Positions 15,885-24,592 of a stretch of 32,442 nucleotides of DNA are shown here, piece after piece. This stretch comes from Candidatus Caenarcanum bioreactoricola (GTDB taxonomy: Bacteria; Cyanobacteriota; Vampirovibrionia; Caenarcaniphilales; Caenarcanaceae): positions 197,717 through 230,158 of the forward strand of contig MOYB01000001.1 of the NCBI GenBank assembly GCA_001899385.1, written 5' to 3'. Position 1 is the first letter of the stretch. Every line of letters starts with the position of its first letter. The position numbers and the translations under genes are program-made. A model generated the notes under the pieces. The model did not search any database. It had not been told where the DNA came from and saw nothing but the letters and a program-made list of their open reading frames with translations.

Positions 15885-16679
15885 TTATTCTTGAAATAAA
15901 TTACCTAATTTACCTAAAACACTGCCTTGTTCAGTACTTTTACCTCCAGCTATAGTTGCTGCAGAATAAATTCTATTTGCAAGCCTACTTAAGGGTAAAG
16001 ACTGTATCCAAACTTTTCCTGGACCTTTTAATGTAGCAAAAAATAATCCTTCTCCACTAAATATCATTGACTTAAGTCCTTTTAACATTTGTATATCATA
16101 GTCTACTTCCTGTGTCATTGCAACTAAACATCCTGTATCGATTTTCAAAACTTCTCCATCTTTTAAATCTTTTTCAATAATTGTTCCACCAGCATGAACA
16201 AAAGCTAAACCATCTCCTTCAAGTTTTTGAAGAATAAAACCTTCTCCACCAAAAAAACCAGCACCTAATCTTTTAGTAAATTCTAAACCTATAGAAATTC
16301 CTTTAGCAGCACATAAAAATGAATCTTTTTGACAAATAATTTTTCCATTAAAAATATTTAAATCTATAGCTATTATTTTACCTGGATAAGGTGCAGCAAA
16401 ACACACTTGTCCTTTTTTTGTACCTTTATTTGTAAAAACAGTCATAAAAAGACTTTCACCTGTTAATAATCGTTTACCTGCGCCAAGAAGTTTAGTCATT
16501 ATATCTTCATTTTGCGCTGAGGCATCACCAAAAACAGTTTCCATTTCTATAGATTCTGTCATCATTGTCATAGACCCTGCTTCAGCAACTACACTTTCTT
16601 CTGGATCTAATTCAATTTCAACTAATTGCATATCATCACCATAAATTTTAAAATCAATTTCATGTGCAGTTTTTGGCAT
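15885..16679 (-). CDS. AIM24/TIGR00266-family protein
   Basis: A 264-aa all-beta protein of the AIM24 (DUF124, TIGR00266) family, recognised by the N-terminal EIDFKIYGDDMQLVEIELDP, then VVAEAGSMTMM, the Gly-rich central repeat (GAGFFGGEGFILQKLEGDG) and the terminal VWIQSLPLSRLANRI. Bacterial members have no settled function; the name comes from a yeast mitochondrial protein. There is no signal peptide or membrane helix. It has a good Shine-Dalgarno (GAGGAC, about 6 bases before the ATG). It is divergent from gpsA across a 47-base gap that must hold promoters for both genes; a TATAAT on the minus strand (16713-16718) is a possible -10. It heads a - strand block continuing to fabI and pgpH. Confidence 0.88.
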   Translation of the reverse strand: MPKTAHEIDFKIYGDDMQLVEIELDPEESVVAEAGSMTMMTESIEMETVFGDASAQNEDIMTKLLGAGKRLLTGESLFMTVFTNKGTKKGQVCFAAPYPGKIIAIDLNIFNGKIICQKDSFLCAAKGISIGLEFTKRLGAGFFGGEGFILQKLEGDGLAFVHAGGTIIEKDLKDGEVLKIDTGCLVAMTQEVDYDIQMLKGLKSMIFSGEGLFFATLKGPGKVWIQSLPLSRLANRIYSAATIAGGKSTEQGSVLGKLGNLFQE

Positions 16680-16726
16680 TATTTTGTCCTCAAATTATTT
16701 AATTGCAATGCTATTATAACTAAACT

Positions 16727-17719
16727 ATGATAAAAATAACTATTTTAGGTGCTGGCAGTCTAGGAGCAACTTTAGCTTATCTTTTTTCGAAAAATTCTAA
16801 TGTACAAATAAAACTTTGGGATAGATCTGAAGATAAAATTCAAGATATAAGAAACAAAGAATTTTTTCCTAGTCCTTCATGTCTTAAATTGAATCAGAAT
16901 ATATATTTAACAACAGATTTTTTAGAAGCTTGTAAAGATACAGAAATAATTATTTGTGCAATACCATCTGAACATGTAAATCAAATAATTCAAAAAATAA
17001 AAGATTTAAATATAAATATAAAAATTTTATTAAGTGGCACGAAAGGTATTGATAATAAAACCTCTTTTACAATGTCTCAATTATGGAATTCACATTTTCC
17101 CCAAGCAAAAATTATTGCACTTTCAGGACCAAATCTTTCAGAAGAAATTGCAAATAATAAACCTATGCGTACTGTTCTTGCTTGTAAAGAAATTCAATAT
17201 GCTCAAAAAATAAAAAATATATTAGAAAATAATCTTTTTAAAGTTGAAATAATAGAAGATATTATAGGACTTGAACTTTGTGGGGCAGTAAAAAATGTTA
17301 TTGCTGTTATGGCTGGAGCATGGGATGGTTTTGATTTAGGAACAAGTGGTAAAGGTTGTTTATTAACAAAAGCATTAGAAGAAATAAGAAAATTCGTAGA
17401 ATTAATGAGTGGGTCTACTAATACTATTAACACTGTTGGAGGTATAGGCGATCTTTTTATAACTTGTTCCAGCGCCTTAAGTAGGAATTATAGAACAGGT
17501 TTACTTCTTACAAAAGGTTATAACATAGAAAAAATAAAACAAGAACTTAATAATCAAGTTTCAGAAGGTATTTTTACTGCGGAATTAATTCATAAGCTTA
17601 GTTTAGAAAAAGGTTTTAATTTTAGTATATGTGAAAAAGCATATGAATTACTTCATACAGATTTATCAAAAGAACAAAATTTTTTAAAAATGAAAGAAAT
17701 TTTTATTAATTTAATCTAA
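16727..17719 (+). CDS. gpsA: GpsA, glycerol-3-phosphate dehydrogenase [NAD(P)+]
   Basis: Reduces dihydroxyacetone phosphate to sn-glycerol 3-phosphate, the backbone for phospholipid synthesis, in the cytoplasm. The dinucleotide-binding motif GAGSLG (8-13) starts the Rossmann domain, and LSGPNLSEEI (132-141) is a family signature. The catalytic Lys189 (LCGAVKNV) and the substrate-binding Arg254-Asn255 (ALSRNYRTG) are present at the usual positions. The length (330 aa) is normal. Its partner steps (plsX, plsY) are not in the window, but fabI lies nearby on the other strand. It is followed after about 100 bases by an unrelated 185-aa ORF on the same strand. Confidence 0.96.
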   Translation: MIKITILGAGSLGATLAYLFSKNSNVQIKLWDRSEDKIQDIRNKEFFPSPSCLKLNQNIYLTTDFLEACKDTEIIICAIPSEHVNQIIQKIKDLNINIKILLSGTKGIDNKTSFTMSQLWNSHFPQAKIIALSGPNLSEEIANNKPMRTVLACKEIQYAQKIKNILENNLFKVEIIEDIIGLELCGAVKNVIAVMAGAWDGFDLGTSGKGCLLTKALEEIRKFVELMSGSTNTINTVGGIGDLFITCSSALSRNYRTGLLLTKGYNIEKIKQELNNQVSEGIFTAELIHKLSLEKGFNFSICEKAYELLHTDLSKEQNFLKMKEIFINLI

Positions 17720-17818
17720 AGAAATTAAAATAGGATTATTTATTTAAAATTAAAAATAAAGAATAATATCCTCTTAATAATTATAAATTAATAATTATAT
17801 ACAGGAGATTAAATTAAT

Positions 17819-18376
17819 ATGAATAATTTTTTACTTAATATTCCAACCAAAGTATCTACTCTAATAAATAATACAGGACCTCAAATTACTAAAGCTTTTT
17901 TATTAGCTTGTCCTGAAGACACCTTAAAAAAAATAATAGAAGCAATACCAGATACAGTTTTTGAAACTGCTATTGAAAAATGGGATCCTTTTTCTAGAGA
18001 ATCTAAAGCTCTAGGATTGCGATATGAAGATGTATTTCTTGAGAAAATTTATGGAGATGCTAAAACAGGAGAATCTAGATTTAAAAATTATGGAAGAGAT
18101 AGTAATACTGAAAAAATTGAAGGTTATAAAATAAAAGATTTAAAAGGAGATCTACTTAATGATTTTAATACAAGACATCGTACTAATTTTAAAAATAGAG
18201 GAGAAATTTTAAAAACAGAATTATTAAAATTTTATAGAGGTACAGGGTTAAAACAAACATTATATAGTTTAGATCAATGTAAAAAAGGAAATGGTTTATT
18301 AAATGTTTTTCTTAGTTATATAACTCCAAATGAATATTCAGAAATAAATAAAAAACTTCAAGGTGTTATTAAATAA
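17819..18376 (+). CDS. 185-aa protein, not recognised
   Basis: I do not recognise a family. The ORF has a good AGGAGA site about 10 bases before its ATG and is followed by a clear terminator, so it is likely a real gene. The protein is soluble, mostly helical and charged; there is no signal peptide or membrane segment. The N-terminus has weakly amphipathic helices (ITKAFLLACPEDTLKKIIEAIPDTVFETAI). The centre is rich in Lys/Asp/Gly. Two cysteines occur (in LLACPED and LDQCKKG). It is preceded by gpsA (about 100-base gap) and faces hydA across the shared terminator. Composition is like its neighbours. It may be lineage-specific. Confidence 0.65.
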   Translation: MNNFLLNIPTKVSTLINNTGPQITKAFLLACPEDTLKKIIEAIPDTVFETAIEKWDPFSRESKALGLRYEDVFLEKIYGDAKTGESRFKNYGRDSNTEKIEGYKIKDLKGDLLNDFNTRHRTNFKNRGEILKTELLKFYRGTGLKQTLYSLDQCKKGNGLLNVFLSYITPNEYSEINKKLQGVIK

Positions 18377-18395
18377 AATTAAATTTCTTAAAAAC

Positions 18396-18440
18396 AAAAA
18401 AAACTCTGCTTCTTTTTTTACTTTAGGAAACAGAGTTTTT
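18396..18440. terminator. Bidirectional Rho-independent terminator
   Basis: The stem AAAACTCTG...CAGAGTTTT extends inward by TTC/GAA with one mismatch and is flanked by an A-run on the left and a T-run on the right. It lies between the converging 185-aa ORF (+, stop 18376) and hydA (-, stop 18461) and can serve both. Confidence 0.8.
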
Positions 18441-18460
18441 AAAATTTAGAAGATTAATTA

Positions 18461-20470
18461 TTATTTTACTTTAGCTAAAATATATTTATTAAATATTTCT
18501 TCTGCATTCTCAGGCTTTACTTCGATAAATTCCCCATTTATTTTTATATTTGGTCCAGAAGAACAATTTTCAAAACAAAATACTGCTGTCATATTAACTT
18601 TATCTTGTAAATTTTGCTTTTGAATAAGTTCATTTAATTTATCCATTAATTTATAAGAACCATTTTTATAACAACAACTACCTATACATATTTCTATGTT
18701 CATCAAAGCGTGCTCTGAATTTTTCCCAAAACTTAATCCTTCACTATTAATACGTTTTCTGTTTTTATAATGAGTATGTAAAAGCTTGTGTGCTGAATGA
18801 CTGTTAGGCTTTTCTAACCATTCTTTGTAAAGCTTTTTAATATCTTCATTTTCGTGTGATTTATGAATAGGCAATGCAACATCTATTTCATAAAGATCAT
18901 CTGCTCTATCTTGAATACCAGATCTTGAACAACAATCTCTAAGTTGTGGTTGTCCTGCTCCACCTACACATCCACCCGGACATGCCATTACTTCTACCAT
19001 ATCATAATAAACTTCGCCTTTGTTTAATCTTTCAATAAGCTTTTCTGCTTCTATAAGAGTGTTTACAATAGCTATTTTAACTTCTTGTCCTTCTATATTA
19101 AGTATTATTTCTTTGAGTGTATTAATACCTCTAGCTTCTTTAATTGTAACTTTTTCAAGTTTTTTCTTTGTAATAAGTTCATAAGCTGTCCTAACTGCTG
19201 CTTCTGCAACTCCACCTGATGCACCAAAGATTACGCCTGCTCCTGAGAATAATCCAAAAGGTGAATCAAATTCTTCTGCTTCTATATGTGCAAAGTCTAT
19301 ACCAGCTTCTTCAATCATTTTGATAAGCTCTTGAGTAGTTAAAACTATGTCTACATCTTGTATATTATTAGTTTGAAATTCAGGTCTTACAGCTTCTGCT
19401 TTTTTTGCAGTACAAGGCATAATAGAAACACTTACTATATTTTCTTTTGTAGTGCCTAATTCTTTAGGAAGTAATTCTTTTATAACTGATCCAAACATTT
19501 GTTGTGGGGATCTACAAGTTGAAAGATGTGATAAATATTGAGGATATTTTTGTTCTGCAAATCTTACCCATGCAGGACAACAACTTGTAAAAAGTGGAAG
19601 ATTTTTCTTTTCTGTAAATTTAGTTACAAATTCAGTTCCTTCTTCCATTATTGTTAAGTCTGCTGAAAAACTTGTATCAAATACTTTATCAAATCCTATT
19701 CTTCTAAGTGCTGCAGCTATTAATTGAACTGTTTTTTGAGGATCTAAATTGAATTTTTGAGCAACAGCAGCTCTAACAGCAGGAGCAATTTGTGCAACTA
19801 CTACTTTGTCTTTATTATGAATCTCTTTCCAAGTTCTATCTATATCGGATTTAATTCTAAGTGCTGCTGTTGGACAGTGTGCTACGCATTGACCACAATA
19901 AATACAATCTACTTGAGAAAGATCTTTTTTGAAAGCAGGGGTTACTATTGTATTAGAGCCTCTATTTGCAAAATCTAAAACCCCATGTCCTTGAATTTCT
20001 TTACAAGCTCTTATACATGCACCACAAAGAATACATTTGTTTTGATCACGAACAACTGAAGGATTACTTTCATCTAAAGGTAAAAATTCTTCTCTTTTTC
20101 CTAAACGAAGTTGTTTTACACCAAGTTTATTTGATAAATTTTGAAGATCACAACTACCACTTCTTTCACAAGTAGTACATTCTCTATCATGATTTTTGAG
20201 AAGCAATTCAATTACTACTTTTCTTATTCTTCTGGTTCTTTCAGTGTTAATCGTAACTTTCATACCTTCTTCAGGTGGAACAGTACAACTTGTTTGTATC
20301 CCTCTACCTTCGATTTCTACTACACACATTCTACAAGCACCATATATGCTTAAATCAGAACGATAACAAAGAGTAGGCACATCAAAACCTGCTTTTCTTA
20401 TTACTTCTAAAAGATTTCTTTCATCTGTAAAAGAAACTTCTCTTCCATCAACTGTTAATTTTTTAGACAT
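18461..20470 (-). CDS. hydA: [FeFe] hydrogenase catalytic subunit HydA (multimeric, NAD-linked)
   Basis: H-cluster subunit of a trimeric [FeFe] hydrogenase. The N-terminal [2Fe-2S] domain has Cys35, 46, 49 and 62. The His-Cys3 cluster is His94, Cys98, Cys101 and Cys107. Two [4Fe-4S] clusters follow (Cys146/149/152/156 and Cys189/192/195/199). The H-cluster motifs are L1 TSCCPAW (295-301), L2 MPCTAKK (351-357) and L3 MACPGGCVGGAGQP (495-508), with Cys298, 353, 497 and 501 as predicted ligands. A C-terminal thioredoxin-like [2Fe-2S] domain (about 590-669, Cys595/599/632/636) resembles that of Thermotoga-type HydA. The ATG at 20470 is preferred over an in-frame TTG two codons upstream because AGGAGG is 7 bases before it. 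It overlaps the hydB stop by one base (TAATG). With HydB and HydC it probably couples H2 evolution to NADH plus ferredoxin oxidation. Confidence 0.95.
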   Translation of the reverse strand: MSKKLTVDGREVSFTDERNLLEVIRKAGFDVPTLCYRSDLSIYGACRMCVVEIEGRGIQTSCTVPPEEGMKVTINTERTRRIRKVVIELLLKNHDRECTTCERSGSCDLQNLSNKLGVKQLRLGKREEFLPLDESNPSVVRDQNKCILCGACIRACKEIQGHGVLDFANRGSNTIVTPAFKKDLSQVDCIYCGQCVAHCPTAALRIKSDIDRTWKEIHNKDKVVVAQIAPAVRAAVAQKFNLDPQKTVQLIAAALRRIGFDKVFDTSFSADLTIMEEGTEFVTKFTEKKNLPLFTSCCPAWVRFAEQKYPQYLSHLSTCRSPQQMFGSVIKELLPKELGTTKENIVSVSIMPCTAKKAEAVRPEFQTNNIQDVDIVLTTQELIKMIEEAGIDFAHIEAEEFDSPFGLFSGAGVIFGASGGVAEAAVRTAYELITKKKLEKVTIKEARGINTLKEIILNIEGQEVKIAIVNTLIEAEKLIERLNKGEVYYDMVEVMACPGGCVGGAGQPQLRDCCSRSGIQDRADDLYEIDVALPIHKSHENEDIKKLYKEWLEKPNSHSAHKLLHTHYKNRKRINSEGLSFGKNSEHALMNIEICIGSCCYKNGSYKLMDKLNELIQKQNLQDKVNMTAVFCFENCSSGPNIKINGEFIEVKPENAEEIFNKYILAKVK

Positions 20471-22338
20471 TAGCAAACCTCCTTTATTGCGTTAAACGGA
20501 CATGAATTCAAACAAGCACCACATTTGATACATTTTTCTTGATTTATAATATAAGGCTCTTTGATTTTACCTTCTATAGCACTAGTAGGACAAATCCTTG
20601 CACATTTAGAACATCCTTTACAAAGTTCTTTTATAATTTCAATAGTCTTCATTGAAGCACATTTACCAGCTCGGCACTTTTTCTGTTCTATATGTTCTAC
20701 ATATTCATTTCTGAAATATTTAAGCGTAGAAAGTACTGGATTTGGAGCAGTTTTTCCTAATCCGCAAAGTGAACCGTCTTTTATAGCATAAGCTAATTCT
20801 TCTAATAAATCTAAATCTTTAAGTTCTGCATTGCCTTCTAATATTCTGTCAAGTATATCTAACATACTTTTAGTACCTTCTCTACAAGGAATACATTTTC
20901 CGCATGATTCATTTTGTGTGAAATTCATAAAGAATCTTGCGATTTGAACAATACAAGTATCTTCATTCATTACAACAAGACCACCTGAACCTACCATTGC
21001 CCCTACACTAATAAGAGTTTCATAATCAAGCGGTAAATCTAAATGTTCTTCTGTTAAACATCCACCTGAAGGTCCACCAATTTGAACTGCTTTAAATTTT
21101 TTGTTATTTCTAATTCCACCACCAATATCAAAAATAATTTGTCTTAAAGTTGCTCCCATAGGTACTTCTATAAGACCAGTATTATTTATTTCACCAGTTA
21201 AAGCAAAAGTTTTTGTACCAGGGCTTTTTTCTGTTCCAAATGCTTTAAACCATTGAGCATCTTTTAATATAATAAGAGGTACATTAGCAAAAGTTTCAAC
21301 ATTATTTATAAGAGTAGGTTTATTGAAAAGTCCTTTATGTGCAGGGAAAGGAGGTTTAGATCTTGGCATACCTCTTTCACCTTCGATTGAAGCTATAAGT
21401 GCAGTTTCTTCTCCACAAACAAATGCTCCTGCACCTTCTTTAATATGTATTTTAAAAGAAAAACCACTTCCAAAAATATCTTTACCTAAAAGTCCTTTTT
21501 CTTCTGCTTGAGCAATAGCAATTCTAAGTCTTGTAATAGCCAGAGGATATTCTGCACGAACATATATATAACCTTCATCAGCACCGGTAGCATAAGCTGC
21601 TATAGCCATACCTTCAAGTACTTTATGAGGATCGCCTTCCATAATACTTCTATCCATGAATGCACCAGGATCTCCTTCATCTCCGTTGCATATAACATAT
21701 TTTTTATTATTTTCATCTTTTGCAAGGCGAACAAATTCCCATTTTTTACCGGTAGGGAAACCACCTCCGCCTCTACCTCTAAGACCGCTTTCAATTATTA
21801 TTTTACATACATCTTCAGGTTTATTATTTTTAAGAATATTATATAAAGCTTGATAACCATCATAAAGAAAATATTCATCTATGTTTTCAGGATCAACTTT
21901 TCCGCAATTAGACAATGAAGTTCTACTTTGTTTTGCATAGAATTTTATTTCAGAGCTTTTCTTTATAGCTTGATTGTTTTCTGGATCAACATAAAGAAGT
22001 CTTTCAACAATACTATTAGTTTTAAAACTTTCAACTATTTCTTGAACATCAGAAGCTTTTACTTTTACATAAGTAACATCATTTTCTGGAATTATAACTA
22101 ACACGCCTTTTTCACAAAAACCATGACAACCAGTTTTTATAGGACTAAGATTTTTTTCTTGTTTGAAATGTACATCAGCACCTAATTCAGCAAATTTTTC
22201 ATAAACTTCTAAAGCACCATTTGCTACACATCCAGTACCAGCACAAATTAAAATTCTTTTGCCTTTATTTTGTACAGAAGTTTTTGCTTTTTCTTTTTCT
22301 TCTGCAAGATTAATTTGACATATATTTAGACTATTCAT
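20470..22338 (-). CDS. hydB: NAD-linked hydrogenase subunit HydB (NuoF-like)
   Basis: Flavin and NAD(H)-binding subunit of the [FeFe] hydrogenase, 622 aa. The N-terminal thioredoxin-like [2Fe-2S] domain has Cys32, 37, 71 and 75. The NuoF core has the FMN/NADH motifs GLRGRGGGGFPTGKKW (185-200) and NGDEGDPGAFMDRS. The NuoF [4Fe-4S] cluster is Cys479/482/485 (ESCGKCIPCREGT) plus Cys525. A C-terminal 2x[4Fe-4S] ferredoxin domain has Cys573/576/579/583 and Cys603/606/609/613. This N- and C-terminally extended NuoF is the arrangement of bifurcating HydB/HndC and differs from plain complex I NuoF. It follows hydC directly (TAA then ATG), with GGAGGG 8 bases upstream, and overlaps hydA by one base, implying tight stoichiometry. 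Confidence 0.95.
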   Translation of the reverse strand: MNSLNICQINLAEEKEKAKTSVQNKGKRILICAGTGCVANGALEVYEKFAELGADVHFKQEKNLSPIKTGCHGFCEKGVLVIIPENDVTYVKVKASDVQEIVESFKTNSIVERLLYVDPENNQAIKKSSEIKFYAKQSRTSLSNCGKVDPENIDEYFLYDGYQALYNILKNNKPEDVCKIIIESGLRGRGGGGFPTGKKWEFVRLAKDENNKKYVICNGDEGDPGAFMDRSIMEGDPHKVLEGMAIAAYATGADEGYIYVRAEYPLAITRLRIAIAQAEEKGLLGKDIFGSGFSFKIHIKEGAGAFVCGEETALIASIEGERGMPRSKPPFPAHKGLFNKPTLINNVETFANVPLIILKDAQWFKAFGTEKSPGTKTFALTGEINNTGLIEVPMGATLRQIIFDIGGGIRNNKKFKAVQIGGPSGGCLTEEHLDLPLDYETLISVGAMVGSGGLVVMNEDTCIVQIARFFMNFTQNESCGKCIPCREGTKSMLDILDRILEGNAELKDLDLLEELAYAIKDGSLCGLGKTAPNPVLSTLKYFRNEYVEHIEQKKCRAGKCASMKTIEIIKELCKGCSKCARICPTSAIEGKIKEPYIINQEKCIKCGACLNSCPFNAIKEVC

Positions 22339-22839
22339 TTACTCACCCTCCTTTGGAAATTCTTTTTTTAATTCGTCAATAATAATACTTATTGCTTCAG
22401 GGGTCATTTGAGGATAAACTTTTTCATTTATAAGAACAACTGGTGCAAGACCGCAAGCACCCAGACAGCTAACTGTTTCAACGCTAAATCTTAAATCATC
22501 AGTAGTGATTTTGCCATCTTTAAGACCAACTTTATTTTTTATAGCATTATAAACAGGTTCACTTCCTCTAACATGGCAAGCAGTACCATCACATACTTTT
22601 ATTTCAAATTTGCCTTTAGGATTAAGACTAAACTGACTATAAAAAGTAGCAACACCATATACAGTTGCAGGAGAAATATTCATAGTAGTTGCAATATAAA
22701 TAAGAATTTCTTCTGGAAGATATCTATATACAGCTTGTGTTTTTTGAAGTATTGCAATTAAATTAGATTTTTTATATTCATATTTATCTAATATTTCGCT
22801 TACTTTTTTGAATTTATCTTTTTCTTCAATAATAATCAT
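22339..22839 (-). CDS. hydC: Hydrogenase subunit HydC (NuoE-like)
   Basis: A small [2Fe-2S] subunit of the NuoE/HydC family, 166 aa. An N-terminal helical bundle (FKKVSEILDKY to TPE-like region) precedes a thioredoxin-like domain with cluster ligands Cys83, Cys88 (CDGTAC), Cys125 and Cys129 (SCLGAC). The TFYSQFSLNPKGKFEI segment just before it is diagnostic. It is the first gene of hydC-hydB-hydA, behind a recognisable sigma-70 promoter. The ATG has GAAAGG about 5 bases upstream. In the complex it passes electrons next to the FMN in HydB. Confidence 0.95.
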   Translation of the reverse strand: MIIIEEKDKFKKVSEILDKYEYKKSNLIAILQKTQAVYRYLPEEILIYIATTMNISPATVYGVATFYSQFSLNPKGKFEIKVCDGTACHVRGSEPVYNAIKNKVGLKDGKITTDDLRFSVETVSCLGACGLAPVVLINEKVYPQMTPEAISIIIDELKKEFPKEGE

Positions 22840-22908
22840 TTAAACCTTTCTCTTATTTCTTATTAAGAATTATATAATATACTAAAATTTTTTTTAAAAA
22901 AAAGAAAG

Positions 22909-22936
22909 ATTATATCTATAATTTCAATAGTTTCAA
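22909..22936 (-). promoter_or_regulatory. Probable promoter of hydCBA
   Basis: On the minus strand, TTGAAA (22936-22931), a 16-base spacer and TATAAT (22914-22909) make a near-consensus sigma-70 promoter about 70 bases upstream of the hydC start. No clear Rex-type operator was seen in the 197-base gap. Confidence 0.55.
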
Positions 22937-23036
22937 TTGCTTATAACAGCAAGTTGGTACTTGGTTGATTAAAATCAAATAATATCTTTCTCGTTTAAAT
23001 CAGCTTGTTTCATTAAGCTTCTTATTTTTTCTTTTT

Positions 23037-24497
23037 TTAAATTGTAAGAATAGGATCAAATAGTTCTCTACAAATACTTAAACTTTTTTGAAGTTCTTTT
23101 GATAAGGATCCTTCTAATGATTGTATTTGTTCATTTCCTATTTTTCCTTTTAATTCTAAGTATAAATCTTTAAATTCTTCAGATTTTTTCAATAAAAATA
23201 AATTTAAAGGAGTAGCTTTTTTAAGTAAGGATTTAAAAGCTTCTAAAGGATCTTCTTTTGCTTTTATTTTTTCTATTTCTATTAATAAATCTCTTTTATC
23301 TTTTTCATATTTTTTTATATTATTGCTTTCATTAATTTGTAATTTTAATGATTTTAAATTTTTTAGAGCTTGATTTCTAATTTGTCTTACTCTTTCTCTT
23401 GTTAATAACTCATCACTTGTTTTATCCCGTCTTTCTAGTAAAGGACTAGTCTCCTCAAGAGTTTTTTCTTTTGTTATTAATCCAAAATACCAAATTAAAA
23501 CATCAATATGATTTGAATTTTTTAATGATTTAAGAAGACAATAAACATTTATAATAGAATCTTTAGAAAAAAAGTCTTCTTTTATACTAGTATCTGGGAG
23601 AGTATCTTCTATTCTTCTTTCTTTCCCTCCTGAAGAAATAGGGGTGTCTAAAGATAGAAGAGGTCTTTCAAGAAGAGTTTCAAAAATATGTATTTTTTCT
23701 AACATTTTAGGTAAAGCTTCTTTTATGTCTTCTTCTATAGCTTCTCTTTTTTGTTCTTTAGCAATTTTTCTTTTAATTAATTCTTTAGCAATTTCTTCTT
23801 TTGTTGCTTCTCTATTTAATTCTTGAAACAATTCATTTCTTATTTTTTTATATTGAAAATATAATTGTTGAAATTTTGGAGGTATTCTAATTATAGAATT
23901 TTTTTCGGCAAAAGAATTTTTTATTTCTTGTTTAATAATAAGTGATGCATATGAAGAAAAAGATCCTTTTGTTTCATCATATTTTTTAATTACTAATAGT
24001 AATGCTAAATTAGCTGCTTGTATTAAATCTTCCTCTTTAAAAGCAGTATTTCCAAAATATTTTTTGATCATAAATTTAATAAGTCTTGAATTAAGTTTAG
24101 TTAATTTACTTAAAATTTCATTTTTTTCTTTTTCAGACTTAGAATTTTGATATATTCTAACTAATCTTTTATTTTCTTCTTCTAAAGCTTGCTTTTCTAG
24201 TTTTATTGGTGCTACTTTTTCTTCTAATTCTTTTTCTACTGTTTTTCTTAATATTGAAAATAAAATATTTGATGGAGTTCTTAATAATATAAATAAATCT
24301 TTTGTTTCTAATAAATTTTGTTGCTGAATATATTCTAAAAGCTTTTTAGCTTGTTTAGCTTTCTCTGCTAAAGATAAAGAACTTATATTTATTATTCTTT
24401 CTTGAATCCTTCTAAGTTGCTGATGATTATCTTTTTTAAATATAATCCGAGAAGCAAAAGATATTCTTTTTGGATTTAATATTTTTAGTATTTCCAT
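23037..24497 (-). CDS. Divergent sigma-70 family factor
   Basis: A 486-aa sigma factor. Region 2 is recognisable at about 138-206 (RLIKFMIKKYFG, EEDLIQAANLALLLVIKKYDETKGSFSSYASLIIKQEI). A region 3-like segment is at about 215-245 (NREATKEEIAKEL), then LSLDTPI (282-288), and region 4 at about 328-382 (TLEETSP...LTRERVRQIRNQALKNL). Oddities: the aromatic residues that normally melt the -10 (WWIRQAI) are replaced by SLIIKQEI. About ten residues (LERRDKTSDE) are inserted inside the region 4 helix-turn-helix. There are also a helical N-terminal extension (1-135) and a C-terminal extension (385-486) of unknown role. It is unlikely to be the housekeeping factor; an alternative, lineage-specific sigma is inferred. 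It lies between SulP and hydC on the same strand; hydC has its own promoter. Confidence 0.85.
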   Translation of the reverse strand: MEILKILNPKRISFASRIIFKKDNHQQLRRIQERIINISSLSLAEKAKQAKKLLEYIQQQNLLETKDLFILLRTPSNILFSILRKTVEKELEEKVAPIKLEKQALEEENKRLVRIYQNSKSEKEKNEILSKLTKLNSRLIKFMIKKYFGNTAFKEEDLIQAANLALLLVIKKYDETKGSFSSYASLIIKQEIKNSFAEKNSIIRIPPKFQQLYFQYKKIRNELFQELNREATKEEIAKELIKRKIAKEQKREAIEEDIKEALPKMLEKIHIFETLLERPLLSLDTPISSGGKERRIEDTLPDTSIKEDFFSKDSIINVYCLLKSLKNSNHIDVLIWYFGLITKEKTLEETSPLLERRDKTSDELLTRERVRQIRNQALKNLKSLKLQINESNNIKKYEKDKRDLLIEIEKIKAKEDPLEAFKSLLKKATPLNLFLLKKSEEFKDLYLELKGKIGNEQIQSLEGSLSKELQKSLSICRELFDPILTI

Positions 24498-24592
24498 TAA
24501 AATATAAAGTAATATTTAATTTTTATTATGTCTTAATAAATTAGATACTATTTGTATCACGTTTTGTTTTTTTAGTCAATTCAAAAATACTT

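Noticed and set aside
19757..20353. Run of plus-strand ORFs opposite hydA
   Set aside because: Antisense shadows of the ferredoxin-rich part of hydA, with no known motifs.
22840..23036. Rex-type operator upstream of hydC
   Set aside because: No TTGTTAA-N4-TTAACAA-like palindrome was seen; only a sigma-70 promoter is supportable.
24544..24558. Inverted repeat GATAC-TATTT-GTATC between the SulP and sigma genes
   Set aside because: Arms of only 5 bases in A/T-rich DNA and no clean T-run after the stem; expected by chance at this composition.
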